Source of the DNA: Fidelibacterota bacterium
GTDB taxonomy: Bacteria > Fidelibacterota > Marinisomatia > Marinisomatales > TCS55
Assembly: GCA_016845785.1 (NCBI GenBank)
Contig: JAERSH010000009.1
Location: forward strand, 1-59,807
Direction of reading: 5' to 3'
Length of the DNA: 59,807 nt
Shown piece after piece: positions 1-8,509 of the stretch. The notes under the pieces are model-generated. The model did not search any database. It saw nothing but the letters and a program-made list of their open reading frames with translations, and was not told the origin of the DNA. A program made the translations under genes and the position numbers. The stretch's first letter is position 1. Every line of letters begins with the position of its first letter.

Positions 1-1134
1 ATCGAATTCACGATTCTGAAGGTTTGAATAGGCATACATACCGTCCGCTTTATAGGCCCGACTCAATTCAAACATACTCAAGTTTAATGCATGCCATCCG
101 GCAAGGGTAATAAATTGGTATTTGTAACCCATTTTAAAGAGTTCTTCCCGGAATGTTTTAAGCTCTGCCTCACCTAAATTGGCTTTCCAATTAAAAGAAG
201 GTGAACAATTGTAGCAAAGCAGCTTTCCTGGATATTTTTCATGGATGGCTTCTGCAAATCGTCGCGCTTCATCTAAATTAGGTTTGGCCGTTTCACACCA
301 GAGGAGATCCGAATAAGGAGCGTAAGACAATCCCCGGTCAATGGCTTGATCCAACCCATTATTCACGTAATAAAATCCTTCAGAGGATCGCTCGCCCGTA
401 ACAAAGCGCTGATCACGGATGTCATTATCTGTGGTAATGAGGTTGGCGGCATTGGCGTCAGTTCGTGCAATGATGACGGATGGAACGCCCATCACATCTG
501 CTGCCAATCGCGCAGCAACCAATTTATTGATGGCTTCTTGCGTGGAAACCAACACTTTGCCACCCATGTGGCCGCATTTTTTTGCGGATGAAAGTTGATC
601 TTCCCAATGGACGGCGGCAGCACCAGCTTTGATCATGGCTTTCATGAGTTCAAAAGCATTCAGGTTTCCACCAAATCCCGCTTCTGCATCGGCTATTAGA
701 GGCACAACCCAATCGGTGCTGTCATCCCCTTTCATCCAATGGATTTCGTCCGTGCGAATTAATGAATTATTAATTCTTTCTACCAATTTGGGAACGGAAT
801 CGACTGGATACAAACTTTGATCGGGATACATAGCCCCGGCAGAGTTGGCATCCCCCGCTACTTGCCAACCGGAACAATAAACAGCTTTCAACCCGGCTTG
901 AACTTCTTGGATCGCTTGATTTCCTGTTAATGCGCCCAGAGCAGAAACCACTTCATCTCCTTTTAGGGCATTCCAAAATTTTTCTGCACCATTTTTTGCC
1001 AACGTATGTTCAATCTGGAGAGAGCCACGTAAGTTTACCACCTCATCAGCGGTATAAGGGCGGTTGATGCCTTCCCAACGATCGTTTTCTTTCCAGTCTT
1101 TTTCGATTTGATTAATTTGTTCTTGTCTGGTCAT
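1..1134 (-). CDS. aceA: isocitrate lyase (C-terminus outside window)
   Basis: Isocitrate lyase cleaves isocitrate to glyoxylate and succinate in the cytoplasmic glyoxylate shunt. The frame is open for 378 codons from ATG at 1134 to the window edge, so roughly the last 50 residues of a usual ~430-residue enzyme are missing. The protein starts [15 protein letters not shown]. It carries the family signature [11 protein letters not shown] with the catalytic Cys, preceded by the metal-site region [13 protein letters not shown] and the HWEDQ strand, and followed by [13 protein letters not shown] ribosome site lies 5 bases before the ATG, inside the end of the small upstream ORF. The order on the minus strand is aceB, small ORF, aceA with gaps of 14 and 2 bases, so the three are very likely one transcript. 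The function is certain at family level. Confidence 0.96.
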   Translation of the reverse strand, partial: MTRQEQINQIEKDWKENDRWEGINRPYTADEVVNLRGSLQIEHTLAKNGAEKFWNALKGDEVVSALGALTGNQAIQEVQAGLKAVYCSGWQVAGDANSAGAMYPDQSLYPVDSVPKLVERINNSLIRTDEIHWMKGDDSTDWVVPLIADAEAGFGGNLNAFELMKAMIKAGAAAVHWEDQLSSAKKCGHMGGKVLVSTQEAINKLVAARLAADVMGVPSVIIARTDANAANLITTDNDIRDQRFVTGERSSEGFYYVNNGLDQAIDRGLSYAPYSDLLWCETAKPNLDEARRFAEAIHEKYPGKLLCYNCSPSFNWKANLGEAELKTFREELFKMGYKYQFITLAGWHALNLSMFELSRAYKADGMYAYSNLQNREFD

Positions 1135-1136
1135 AA

Positions 1137-1298
1137 TTACCTCACTTGTATATCTTGTTCAAAAATTTCGGATGTGCCCATTGACCGATTGATAACCGTT
1201 CTTTCCTGAGCTTTCATTGGGTTCAGCTTTGGGTTTGAGACCATTCTTCGATCCGTAATATCCTGTTCGAATACATGCGTTTTTTGTTGCTCTTTCAT
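1137..1298 (-). CDS. unannotated 53-residue ORF between aceB and aceA
   Basis: A complete ORF starts [20 protein letters not shown] and ends [11 protein letters not shown]. It has a good ribosome site (GGGAG, about 6 bases before ATG). Its stop codon ends only 2 bases before the aceA ATG, and its last codons contain the aceA ribosome site, so aceA translation is probably coupled to it. The protein is charged and hydrophilic with no signal peptide or membrane segment. It contains the motif FEQDI twice (near residues 10-14 and 47-51), each linked to a R-x-x-V-x-N/R-x-M-like stretch, which suggests an internal duplication. I do not recognise the family. A small regulatory or binding protein for the shunt enzymes, or a translated leader that sets aceA expression, are both possible; neither is shown by the sequence. 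Confidence 0.7.
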   Translation of the reverse strand: MKEQQKTHVFEQDITDRRMVSNPKLNPMKAQERTVINRSMGTSEIFEQDIQVR

Positions 1299-1312
1299 TG
1301 TGATTCTCCCGT

Positions 1313-2965
1313 TTAAATGGTTTGGTACGCTTTCAGCGTTAAGAATTCGTCGAATGATTCTGTTTTTATCATTTCAGTAAATAGATCTGTGGCTTGGTCA
1401 AATCGGCCTGAGAAATAATTATCCAGTCCAATTTCTGATTTGATTTGGTCTAATTCTTCAGTAATCCATTCGCCGATGGTTTTTAGAGTGATTTGAATCC
1501 CTGTGTCCGTTGTGGCTTCAAGATGCACACATTGCCACAATTGGGACCGGCATATTTCTGCTGTGGCCGCATCTTCCATCAAATGGTAAAGGGGCACGCA
1601 TCCATTGCCTCTGAGCCACGCTTCTATATATTGAATGCCAACACGAATATTGTGCCTTATGCTGGCTTCTGTAATTTCACCCGACGGTACTTTTAATAAA
1701 TCTGCTGCGGTAACTTGGACGTCTGCTCTTGGACGAGTTTCCACTTGGTTAGCAGATGTCATACCTGAGAATGCTTCCATGGCGATGGGTGCTAATCCCG
1801 GGTGTGCTACCCAAGTACCGTCATGACCTGCTTTCATTTCACGCTCTTTGTCTTGACGAACTTTTTCCATGGCTTCCTTATTGGCAACTTCATCACCTTT
1901 GATAGGTATTTGTGCAGCCATACCGCCCATGGCATGTGCACCTCGCTTGTGGCATGTTTGAATTAACAAGTCCACATAACTTTTAAGGAAATATCGCCCC
2001 ATAGTCACATCACCTCGGTCGGGTAAAATAAAGTCCGCATTATTTTTGAATTTTTTAATGAAGCTGAAAATGTAATCCCAACGACCGCAATTCAATCCCG
2101 CGGAATGATCTTTTAATTCGTAAAGGATTTCATCCATTTCGAATGCGGCTAAAATGGTTTCAATCAGTACAGTTGCTTTGATGGTGCCCTCAGGAATATT
2201 CAGTGTTTCTTGAGCAAAGATAAATACATCATTCCAGAGTCGAGCTTCCAAATGACTCTCTAATTTAGGGAGATAGAAATAGGGACCTGTTTCTCGCTTC
2301 AATAATTCCTTAGCATTATGAAAAAAGTAGAGTCCAAAATCAAAAAGGGATGCGGAAATGGGTCTCCTATTCAATACTACATTTTTTTCTTCCAAATGCC
2401 ATCCTCTTGGACGGACCATCAAGGTAGCCGTCTTGTGGTTTAATTGATAAAATTTTCCATTGCCCGGGTTTGTGTATGTAATTTTATTGCGGACTGCGTC
2501 TCGCAGATTCACTTGACCTTCAACCATATTATCCCATGTGGGAGAAGATGAATCTTCAAAATCGGCCATGAATACTTTCACGGGCGAATTGAGTGCATTG
2601 ATAATCATCTTCCGCTCTACGGGACCCGTAATCTCCACGCGACGATCTTGTAAATCTTGAGGGACAGGCGCTACAGTCCAATTATCATCACGGATTGCTT
2701 GCGTTTCGGATAGAAAATCCGGCATGACCCCATTATCGATTTCTAATTGCCGGTCAACACGAGATGCCAGTAATTCTCGACGGCGATCACCGAACTTTTC
2801 TTCAAGTTCGGCAATAAATAACCGTGCTTCTTTCGTTAAAATTCTTGCACAAGATGATGTCCATTGCCCTTTAATCACCAATCCTTCCTTTTGGACTTTC
2901 AATTGGTTCATCTCAGGATTTAAAACTTGCTTTGGTTCAGTTGTTACTGTCTGTGTGTGTTGCAT
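1313..2965 (-). CDS. aceB: malate synthase A
   Basis: Malate synthase condenses glyoxylate with acetyl-CoA to give malate, completing the glyoxylate shunt with isocitrate lyase. At 550 residues it matches the short A-type enzymes (about 530-550) rather than the 720-residue G type. Visible signatures are VFMADFEDSSSPTWDN (residues ~131-146), the RPRGWHLEEKNV block, KATVLIETILAAFEMDEILYEL (metal and substrate Glu region), GLNCGRWDYIFS, and DGTWVAHPGLAPIA near residue 390. It is the first gene of the minus-strand aceB-small ORF-aceA run and lies back to back with a RamB/ScfR-type regulator. The 122-base divergent spacer holds AT-rich inverted repeats. Nothing looks broken. Confidence 0.97.
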   Translation of the reverse strand: MQHTQTVTTEPKQVLNPEMNQLKVQKEGLVIKGQWTSSCARILTKEARLFIAELEEKFGDRRRELLASRVDRQLEIDNGVMPDFLSETQAIRDDNWTVAPVPQDLQDRRVEITGPVERKMIINALNSPVKVFMADFEDSSSPTWDNMVEGQVNLRDAVRNKITYTNPGNGKFYQLNHKTATLMVRPRGWHLEEKNVVLNRRPISASLFDFGLYFFHNAKELLKRETGPYFYLPKLESHLEARLWNDVFIFAQETLNIPEGTIKATVLIETILAAFEMDEILYELKDHSAGLNCGRWDYIFSFIKKFKNNADFILPDRGDVTMGRYFLKSYVDLLIQTCHKRGAHAMGGMAAQIPIKGDEVANKEAMEKVRQDKEREMKAGHDGTWVAHPGLAPIAMEAFSGMTSANQVETRPRADVQVTAADLLKVPSGEITEASIRHNIRVGIQYIEAWLRGNGCVPLYHLMEDAATAEICRSQLWQCVHLEATTDTGIQITLKTIGEWITEELDQIKSEIGLDNYFSGRFDQATDLFTEMIKTESFDEFLTLKAYQTI

Positions 2966-3034
2966 AAATTTTTGGTATGAATTAATATGGTTGCCAATTC
3001 GCGGTAGAAAAGTAATGTCCTATTTTTTACTTTC

Positions 3035-3074
3035 ATTGTATAATTTTACAATATAATTTGACAATGTAAATTTT
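3035..3074. promoter_or_regulatory. candidate operator in the aceB/regulator spacer
   Basis: The spacer between the divergent aceB and regulator genes contains ATTGTA-6 bases-TACAAT, a perfect 6-base inverted repeat at 3035-3052. A second, imperfect dyad TTTGACA/TGTAAA follows at 3057-3070. Such tandem AT-rich dyads next to a HTH gene are typical operator layouts. Binding by the adjacent regulator is an inference. Confidence 0.4.
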
Positions 3075-3087
3075 ACTGAGATAAACC

Positions 3088-4665
3088 ATGAAGCCAAACA
3101 TATCCGCCAAAACCAACGCCCACTTTTTGGGTTCAAAATTGCGCTCTCTCAGAAAACAATCGGGAATGACTTTAGAAGATTTGGCAGCGCGCTGTGTTCA
3201 GATTGATGCTATCCATGCGCCATCCGTTTCCTATATCAGTTTAATTGAAAGAGGCCAGCGGACACCGGCACAAAACGTTTTGGAAATATTGGCCACCATT
3301 TTTCAACGGGAATCTTCGTGGCTTTTGGATGACGCTCAACAACCTGCAACACAGCAACAAGATGGAAGCCAAAGAAGTGCCGACCGGCTTCAATTGGAGC
3401 CCCAAGTATTGTTTTCCAATGATTTAATGGAAATATCCATCCCGGAATTATTAAACCAAGCCAGCATCACCGGGCGGCAATTTGCCCATATTCTCATTCG
3501 AGCATATCAAGAACATAATCGAAACCAATTCCCGGATTTGGAGCGGGCTGCAGATTCTGTCAGTCAAAAGCGGTTTCCACTCCGATCACGGCAGATTTTG
3601 GATATTTATAAACAACATGGTATCAAAGTAAAATGGTTCAAAAAACGCTCCTTCCACACCATTAGTGATGAAGAAAAAGAAGTGAAAACATTTTTCCGTT
3701 CCTTTTATGATTCACCCCACACGGTCTATCTCAATGAAGAATTGAAGCATAATGAATCTAGATTGAAATATGACTTGGCCTACCATTTGGGTCATAAAAT
3801 CCTTCATGGCGGCGACGGACTCATTTCATCTCAATCTACGGGTGGTGAATTGGGTGGCTCTACACCACCATCTAAAGATCGCCTCACCACCATGAATCAA
3901 CGGGATATCCTCACTGCATGGCGAGATTTTGAATGCAGTTTTTTCGCCGGTGCTTTTTTATGTCCCCGACAGCCTTTTCGTCAATATTTAAGTCGAAAGG
4001 CTTATGATATTTTCGCAGGAAAACAGATTGATTTAACACCGGCGGTGGTCATGAGACGAATGACGGTCGTATCACCCTACCGCCATTGGCATTATTTCGA
4101 CATATATCCCCCAAATAAACTCCGGGCTGTATATCGTGGGAACGGAATTCCTCTCCCCTCAGGGACAATGACGGACTCACCGGATTTTTGTCGAAAGTGG
4201 GCCCTTTTCCAAATGGCAGACGATTTGGCATCAAAAGAAACATTAACTCAAATTTCTCTCATGCGAGAAGAAGATCGGGACCCAAGACTTTATGCCTGCA
4301 TTGCAACCCAAACGAAAGATGGGGCTGGGAATCCCCATATCATTTCTGTGGGGGTTGATCTATTCCCATTATTAGAAACACATGGCACAAAGCCTGAAGA
4401 TATAATTGAAGCGATGGAAATCGCTCCTCGGAATAATAAAAATGAAATTGTCATACCCGAAAAAATAAAGAGCGCCATCAGTTCTGCCGCTAAGATATTA
4501 AATTTGAGTTGGGTCGAATCAGGATTGAACTATCCCGTAAGTATTATTTGTCCGCGTCAATCTATGTGTCCTCGTCGTACCAAATGCGTAAAAACACCAC
4601 CCACACCACGACGGATTTCATGGGTAGAAGAAATTAAAGATCAGATTTTAGAAGATTCAGACTAA
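3088..4665 (+). CDS. XRE-type regulator with IrrE-like and short-chain acyl sensor domains (RamB/ScfR-like)
   Basis: Probable transcriptional regulator of acetate or short-chain acyl metabolism. Residues ~12-75 form a Cro/CI-type helix-turn-helix (LRSLRKQSGMTLEDLAARC ... SYISLIERGQRTPA). Residues ~180-290 resemble the IrrE/M78 region. Where peptidases have HExxH this protein has YHLGHKILH, so the zinc site is degenerate and proteolysis is unlikely. The C-terminal ~250 residues match the domain of RamB/ScfR-type proteins and end with a Cys cluster (CPRQSMCPRRTKC). RamB of Corynebacterium controls aceA and aceB, which fits the divergent placement against the shunt operon here. The protein is 525 residues, slightly longer than RamB. 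Family assignment is fairly secure; the target genes are inferred from position. Confidence 0.8.
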   Translation: MKPNISAKTNAHFLGSKLRSLRKQSGMTLEDLAARCVQIDAIHAPSVSYISLIERGQRTPAQNVLEILATIFQRESSWLLDDAQQPATQQQDGSQRSADRLQLEPQVLFSNDLMEISIPELLNQASITGRQFAHILIRAYQEHNRNQFPDLERAADSVSQKRFPLRSRQILDIYKQHGIKVKWFKKRSFHTISDEEKEVKTFFRSFYDSPHTVYLNEELKHNESRLKYDLAYHLGHKILHGGDGLISSQSTGGELGGSTPPSKDRLTTMNQRDILTAWRDFECSFFAGAFLCPRQPFRQYLSRKAYDIFAGKQIDLTPAVVMRRMTVVSPYRHWHYFDIYPPNKLRAVYRGNGIPLPSGTMTDSPDFCRKWALFQMADDLASKETLTQISLMREEDRDPRLYACIATQTKDGAGNPHIISVGVDLFPLLETHGTKPEDIIEAMEIAPRNNKNEIVIPEKIKSAISSAAKILNLSWVESGLNYPVSIICPRQSMCPRRTKCVKTPPTPRRISWVEEIKDQILEDSD

Positions 4666-4672
4666 ACGATTA

Positions 4673-5143
4673 TTAGACAAAAATCATTCCTAACCATTCT
4701 GCTTTCATGGCCGGCTTTTCAATTCCCTCAACTTCTATTTTGCAATTATATGTAAATACAAAACGGTTGTCTCCCTGTTTACGAAAATCCGTTAATACCA
4801 CGTGGTTTCGGATGCGTTTTCCTATAGGAACTGGCGCCATCCACCGGACCTTATTTAAACCATAATTCACACCTGATTTGGTATCCTTTGGCCACAGTTT
4901 CATCTCATTATTAAAATAGGTTAATAAGGATAAAGTGAAAAAACCATGGGCAATGGTTGAATCGTAAATACCTTCTTTTTCCACCCGTTCAGGATCGGTG
5001 TGAATCCAATAATCATCATGGGTTACCTGGCCAAATTGATCAATATTTTCTTGGGTTACCAAGAACCAATCCGAAGCGCCAAGTGGTTCTCCAACCATAT
5101 TTTTAAAATCATCTACTGTGTATTTTGATGTGGGTAAACTCAG
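4673..5143 (-). CDS. MaoC-family (R)-hydratase, probable CTG start
   Basis: Hot-dog-fold enoyl-CoA hydratase of the MaoC family, acting on (R)-3-hydroxyacyl-CoA-type substrates. The active-site motif is visible as THDDYWIHTDPERV, and IAHGFFTLSLLTYF is the conserved helix. The first ATG (5098) would start the protein at MVGEPLGASDW. Homologues in this subgroup carry about 15 residues before VGxxLGxSDW, and the frame upstream encodes a matching segment (SLPTSKYTVDDFKN). Upstream of that the only good ribosome site is AGGAG at 5149-5153, placed 5 bases before an in-frame CTG at 5143, and no ATG, GTG or TTG is available in frame. I therefore place the start at CTG 5143, giving 156 residues. The gene converges with the regulator at 4665. 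Confidence 0.85.
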   Translation of the reverse strand: MSLPTSKYTVDDFKNMVGEPLGASDWFLVTQENIDQFGQVTHDDYWIHTDPERVEKEGIYDSTIAHGFFTLSLLTYFNNEMKLWPKDTKSGVNYGLNKVRWMAPVPIGKRIRNHVVLTDFRKQGDNRFVFTYNCKIEVEGIEKPAMKAEWLGMIFV

Positions 5144-5161
5144 AATTTCTCCTATACATTA

Positions 5162-5185
5162 ATTTAAAAAAACCGGTCCCTTATT
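5162..5185 (-). terminator. weak terminator-like hairpin after the small Arg-rich ORF
   Basis: Read on the minus strand, a CCGG/CCGG stem with a 13-base loop is followed by seven T. The stem is only 4 bp, so termination would be partial at best. Confidence 0.25.
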
Positions 5186-5348
5186 CTTTCCGGCGGTCTA
5201 ATCCTGACCTTCTTTCTTTGTCTTGACGGCGATCCTGCCCCGATCTTTTATCTATGGATACCGGTTGATTTTGATTCCGACGGTCATTCCCATTCCTTCG
5301 TTCTCCTTGCCGCCGATCACCCCCGCGGTTATTCATTGAATTCATCAT
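5181..5348 (-). CDS. small Arg-rich protein with repeated DRR motifs
   Basis: A 55-codon ORF begins MMNSMNNRGGDRRQGERRNG and ends RSGLDRRKE. It is dominated by a repeated unit of the form (D/E)RR followed by a short polar linker: DRRQGERR, NDRR, DRRQDKERR, LDRR. This low-complexity (D/E)RR pattern is seen in the N-terminal tails of some PilZ and response-regulator proteins, but no folded domain follows here. The ribosome site is weak (GG about 12 bases before the first ATG). The stop lies 37 bases before the CTG start of the MaoC gene, so the two could share a transcript. A nucleic-acid or ribosome-binding role would fit the charge pattern but is speculation; the ORF could also be non-coding. 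Confidence 0.45.
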   Translation of the reverse strand: MMNSMNNRGGDRRQGERRNGNDRRNQNQPVSIDKRSGQDRRQDKERRSGLDRRKE

Positions 5349-5401
5349 AATAATTTAATTCCATATCTTAATTATGGTAAAACATACATCATTCTTTTTA
5401 A

Positions 5402-8269
5402 TTATTCAAAAACCAATTCTACACCACCTTTTCCACTATGTGGCTGGTAATAATAATTAAATGTAATAGGCAAAGGCAACTTTATATCAAAGAAACCACC
5501 GAGATCAAATGTAACGCCTGCGCCGACAGATAACATGGGGTCTTGAGCATCCACAGTTGCAACATGACCAAATATATTTCCCCGGATCCGTTTTAAATAC
5601 GTCACCCCAAAAGGTGCTGACCAATCGGGATAAGCTAATGGCATTTTATATCTGACCCTCCCTTGCCAACCGGACGAAAATACGTGCCAATTGTATCCAG
5701 ATGGAAAATGAAATTTAGACAAGAAAATATGATCGCCTTGATTGGACTCATATTGGAATCGAGTATCTATAAAATCATGTTTTCGGAATCCTTTTAATCC
5801 GTAGATCAATCGTAAGGATATTAGCTGACCTTTCCATATCCCGCCAAAAGGGGAGCCACCTCCATATCCATAAATTTGCCACCCTGGGTTACCCAAATCT
5901 CTTCTGGAAGATTCATCTAATTCAGAATAGGCACCCTCAAAATACACGGGCAATATTCCGCCGTTTCGATCATCCTTTGCTTCAGAATTGGTCACCTTTA
6001 CATTGGGTGGAATATGTAAAAAATCAAAATGATACATGGTTTCTTTGCGCAATGTGTATTTGGAGCCCATTTTGACATAAGCAAATCGGTTTTTGATTCC
6101 CCTAATTTGATTAACCAAGGGTAAGGATGCAGATAAATTAATGACCGATTCTGACCACTTTTCGCTCACAAAAAATACCAGCGAATCATTCATACGTCCT
6201 TCATCGAATTTTTGCACGAATTTTCCATGATTTACCTGACGATCCATCCACCCAAGTTCCACATCAATAATAGGGTAAAACTTGCGAATGGTAGATCGGA
6301 TTCGTTTTTCTCCTATCTCTTCATTTTGATTAAATACCCATTCTCCGGTTAATGATAATGTTCCTAATATATTGTCAGATTGCACCCCAAGTGTCGGATC
6401 AAAATCGTTATTAAAAATGTATCGGCTATGGAAATTAAAAAGGGTTCCTATTCCTTTATAATCTGCCACATCATAATCCCTTTTGGGTATATCCTGATCA
6501 AATATGGAGGCAGAATTATATGCGGTAAAATGACCCGTTCGAACTGTTCGATAACTTGGGTCGATTTCCCGCCAACTGGATGGATGAAGTGGCAGCATTG
6601 CTATGCCATCACCCATCCGGGTATAATCATTAAAAAGTAAATGTTCATCAGGCGTCACCGATGGATTGTACGCACCAAACGGTCTAGAAGTGACTTGAAA
6701 TACGGCTTCAGTTTTCGTGTGTTTTGCCAATATTTGATCAATGCCATTTAGCTGAGATTCGTATAAGATGTAATCCTGATAAAAAATGGGATGGTTCACT
6801 TGTTGCCAGGTTTCAGGAATCACCACATCAAATTCTCTATCTTCAAGTCGATAAATATATAAAGCCCGACCATTGAATTTTTGGGCGGTAAACACAATTT
6901 TATTCCCCAATTTTGACCAAGATGGTTTCATTATTAAACCACCGTTGGGCGCTTCAACTTGGTCAATGATTTTTCCAGTATTTGCATCAAGAATAACCAA
7001 TAATGCGTATCGATTTTCTGAGAATGAAACGGCTGCAATTTTTTCTCCGTCAGGAGAAATACTGGGTTGATATAATCGTTTTTTCTTCGAAATTGTTTTT
7101 GTCTCTCCCGTCGTAAAATCCATGACTTGAATATTGGCCCAACTTCTTTTATTCCACCGAACATCAGGATCATAGGCAGACCATACGGCTATTTGCCCAT
7201 TGGAATGATATCCCAACCATTCGACTATACTTGGAATCCTTGCCAATACTCGTTCTTCCCCATCCTTGATTTTTACAATGGCCGTCACTTCTCCCATCCC
7301 TGATTTTAGTGCGATGACATTTCCCATAGCATCCATGGTTGGATATCGAAAATGGGTAGTTAAGGATCGGTCCGGCGTCAATGACGTCGCTTCCTTCGGT
7401 TTCAATCCGGTCTGCTGAATCTTCCAAGCCATTTCCAAATCATAAAAGGTATCATAATAAATTTGGGGTAAGGATGACCCGGTGGTGGCCTTCATGGCTC
7501 TAGAAAAGGGATAGATTGGATTAATTGTGAAGGGCCATCTCAATGATTTTTGAATTATCTTAGGCCATGCATCCTGACCATACTCTTTTTTCACGTGGCT
7601 CGTGAGATAGTATCCCAATTCATAATGGTTCGGGTACTCGTTCTTGTATGATCCATATAAAGCATGACGATAGGAAAAAGGATTCCCTGATAGAACATTG
7701 GCTCTGGCGGTTCGTGAGAAATAAGCAGACCGCCCCCTACCGGAATGGGTCAATGCTGTTTCAATATCCACTGCATCCCCTTCCCAATACCAATTTGGAA
7801 TCATGAAGTGTGTATAAAATGATTGGGTATTTTGACCAAACAATTTCCGAAGGATACCACTCACACCTTGATCCATGGCATTGAACTGGGCAATATGCCG
7901 CCCCTCATGTATGGCAAGATTTCGATACCACTCAGTGTGGCCCATTTCACGATCTAAAATCGGCACATTATACCATTCAGACATCCACGGCGCTTGCATG
8001 ACATATCCGTTAGGAATTGCACCGCGATTGGAAAGAACGATGGGGATTTTCTTATGGTGACTTTTGGCCAAAGAATCATAGAGGGCAGAATGGACGTGAT
8101 CTATTGTATTGGCCACACGCTTGGCTTCTGAACTGAGTTCTGTCGGAAAAATGATCTGATAATGATCGGTTTGGATTTGTTTCCATTGGATGCCCGGTGG
8201 ATCTTGCCCCATGAGCAAGGATAAGAAAAGAAGGGGCATCCAAAAGATATTGCGGGTGTGATTTTTCAT
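5402..8269 (-). CDS. secreted gluzincin-like peptidase with TolB-type propeller and C-terminal barrel
   Basis: The start is set at ATG 8269, because the protein then opens with a signal peptide (MKNHTRNIFWMPLLFLSLLMG); the longer frame upstream runs through a terminator and is not credible. The mature protein has three parts. Residues ~25-290 are a metallopeptidase-like domain with HEGRH (zinc ligands H121 and H125, catalytic E122) and WYWEGDA (third ligand E163), the gluzincin (peptidase MA-like) arrangement. Residues ~300-600 hold TolB/WD40-type blades (SPDGEKIAAVSF, PSWSKLGNKIVFTA, NPSVTPDEHLLFND). The last ~330 residues are alternating aromatic strands ending ...GGVELVFE, like an outer-membrane barrel. 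It is probably an outer-membrane or surface protein. Substrate is unknown. It stands alone after the met-operon terminator. Confidence 0.75.
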   Translation of the reverse strand: MKNHTRNIFWMPLLFLSLLMGQDPPGIQWKQIQTDHYQIIFPTELSSEAKRVANTIDHVHSALYDSLAKSHHKKIPIVLSNRGAIPNGYVMQAPWMSEWYNVPILDREMGHTEWYRNLAIHEGRHIAQFNAMDQGVSGILRKLFGQNTQSFYTHFMIPNWYWEGDAVDIETALTHSGRGRSAYFSRTARANVLSGNPFSYRHALYGSYKNEYPNHYELGYYLTSHVKKEYGQDAWPKIIQKSLRWPFTINPIYPFSRAMKATTGSSLPQIYYDTFYDLEMAWKIQQTGLKPKEATSLTPDRSLTTHFRYPTMDAMGNVIALKSGMGEVTAIVKIKDGEERVLARIPSIVEWLGYHSNGQIAVWSAYDPDVRWNKRSWANIQVMDFTTGETKTISKKKRLYQPSISPDGEKIAAVSFSENRYALLVILDANTGKIIDQVEAPNGGLIMKPSWSKLGNKIVFTAQKFNGRALYIYRLEDREFDVVIPETWQQVNHPIFYQDYILYESQLNGIDQILAKHTKTEAVFQVTSRPFGAYNPSVTPDEHLLFNDYTRMGDGIAMLPLHPSSWREIDPSYRTVRTGHFTAYNSASIFDQDIPKRDYDVADYKGIGTLFNFHSRYIFNNDFDPTLGVQSDNILGTLSLTGEWVFNQNEEIGEKRIRSTIRKFYPIIDVELGWMDRQVNHGKFVQKFDEGRMNDSLVFFVSEKWSESVINLSASLPLVNQIRGIKNRFAYVKMGSKYTLRKETMYHFDFLHIPPNVKVTNSEAKDDRNGGILPVYFEGAYSELDESSRRDLGNPGWQIYGYGGGSPFGGIWKGQLISLRLIYGLKGFRKHDFIDTRFQYESNQGDHIFLSKFHFPSGYNWHVFSSGWQGRVRYKMPLAYPDWSAPFGVTYLKRIRGNIFGHVATVDAQDPMLSVGAGVTFDLGGFFDIKLPLPITFNYYYQPHSGKGGVELVFE

Positions 8270-8316
8270 GAAAATTGGCGGGTAATTTATTACAGCTACC
8301 GGATTGTAATATAAGT

Positions 8317-8351
8317 AAAAAGCCCCACACCAATTTCTTGGGACAGGGCTT
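8317..8351 (-). terminator. rho-independent terminator after the Met/Thr operon
   Basis: On the minus strand, AGCCC pairs with GGGCT around a CC/GG-extended stem with loop AAGAAA, followed by TTTTT. It lies between the operon end (8510) and the secreted peptidase start (8269). Confidence 0.75.
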
Positions 8352-8360
8352 AAAACAACC

Positions 8361-8440
8361 AAAGCACATCAAGGAGTAATCATTTGTGCTTTCCTCTTTG
8401 CAGAGTCCTTCCTCATAACCTCCTAAAAGAGGCAAGAGTT
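8361..8440 (-). ncRNA. candidate structured RNA upstream of a terminator
   Basis: On the minus strand this stretch can fold into CCTCTTT (near 8430) paired with AAAGAGG (near 8396), enclosing AGGAGG/GAGGAAGG alternatives. A hairpin AAAGCACA/TGTGCTTT (8361-8392) comes next, and then the terminator at 8317-8351. An aptamer-like fold followed by a terminator is how attenuators look. It could equally be a structured 3' end of the met operon. I recognise no known riboswitch class in it. Confidence 0.35.
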
Positions 8441-8509
8441 TAACATTCAATTAAATTTTTATCAAATGAAATATTCAATAATTATGTACTAATTAAAGTT
8501 TTATTGATT

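Noticed and set aside
8076-8450. 124-codon ORF on the minus strand upstream of the secreted peptidase
   Set aside because: It runs through the terminator and overlaps the real signal-peptide start in another frame; its sequence has no protein-like character.
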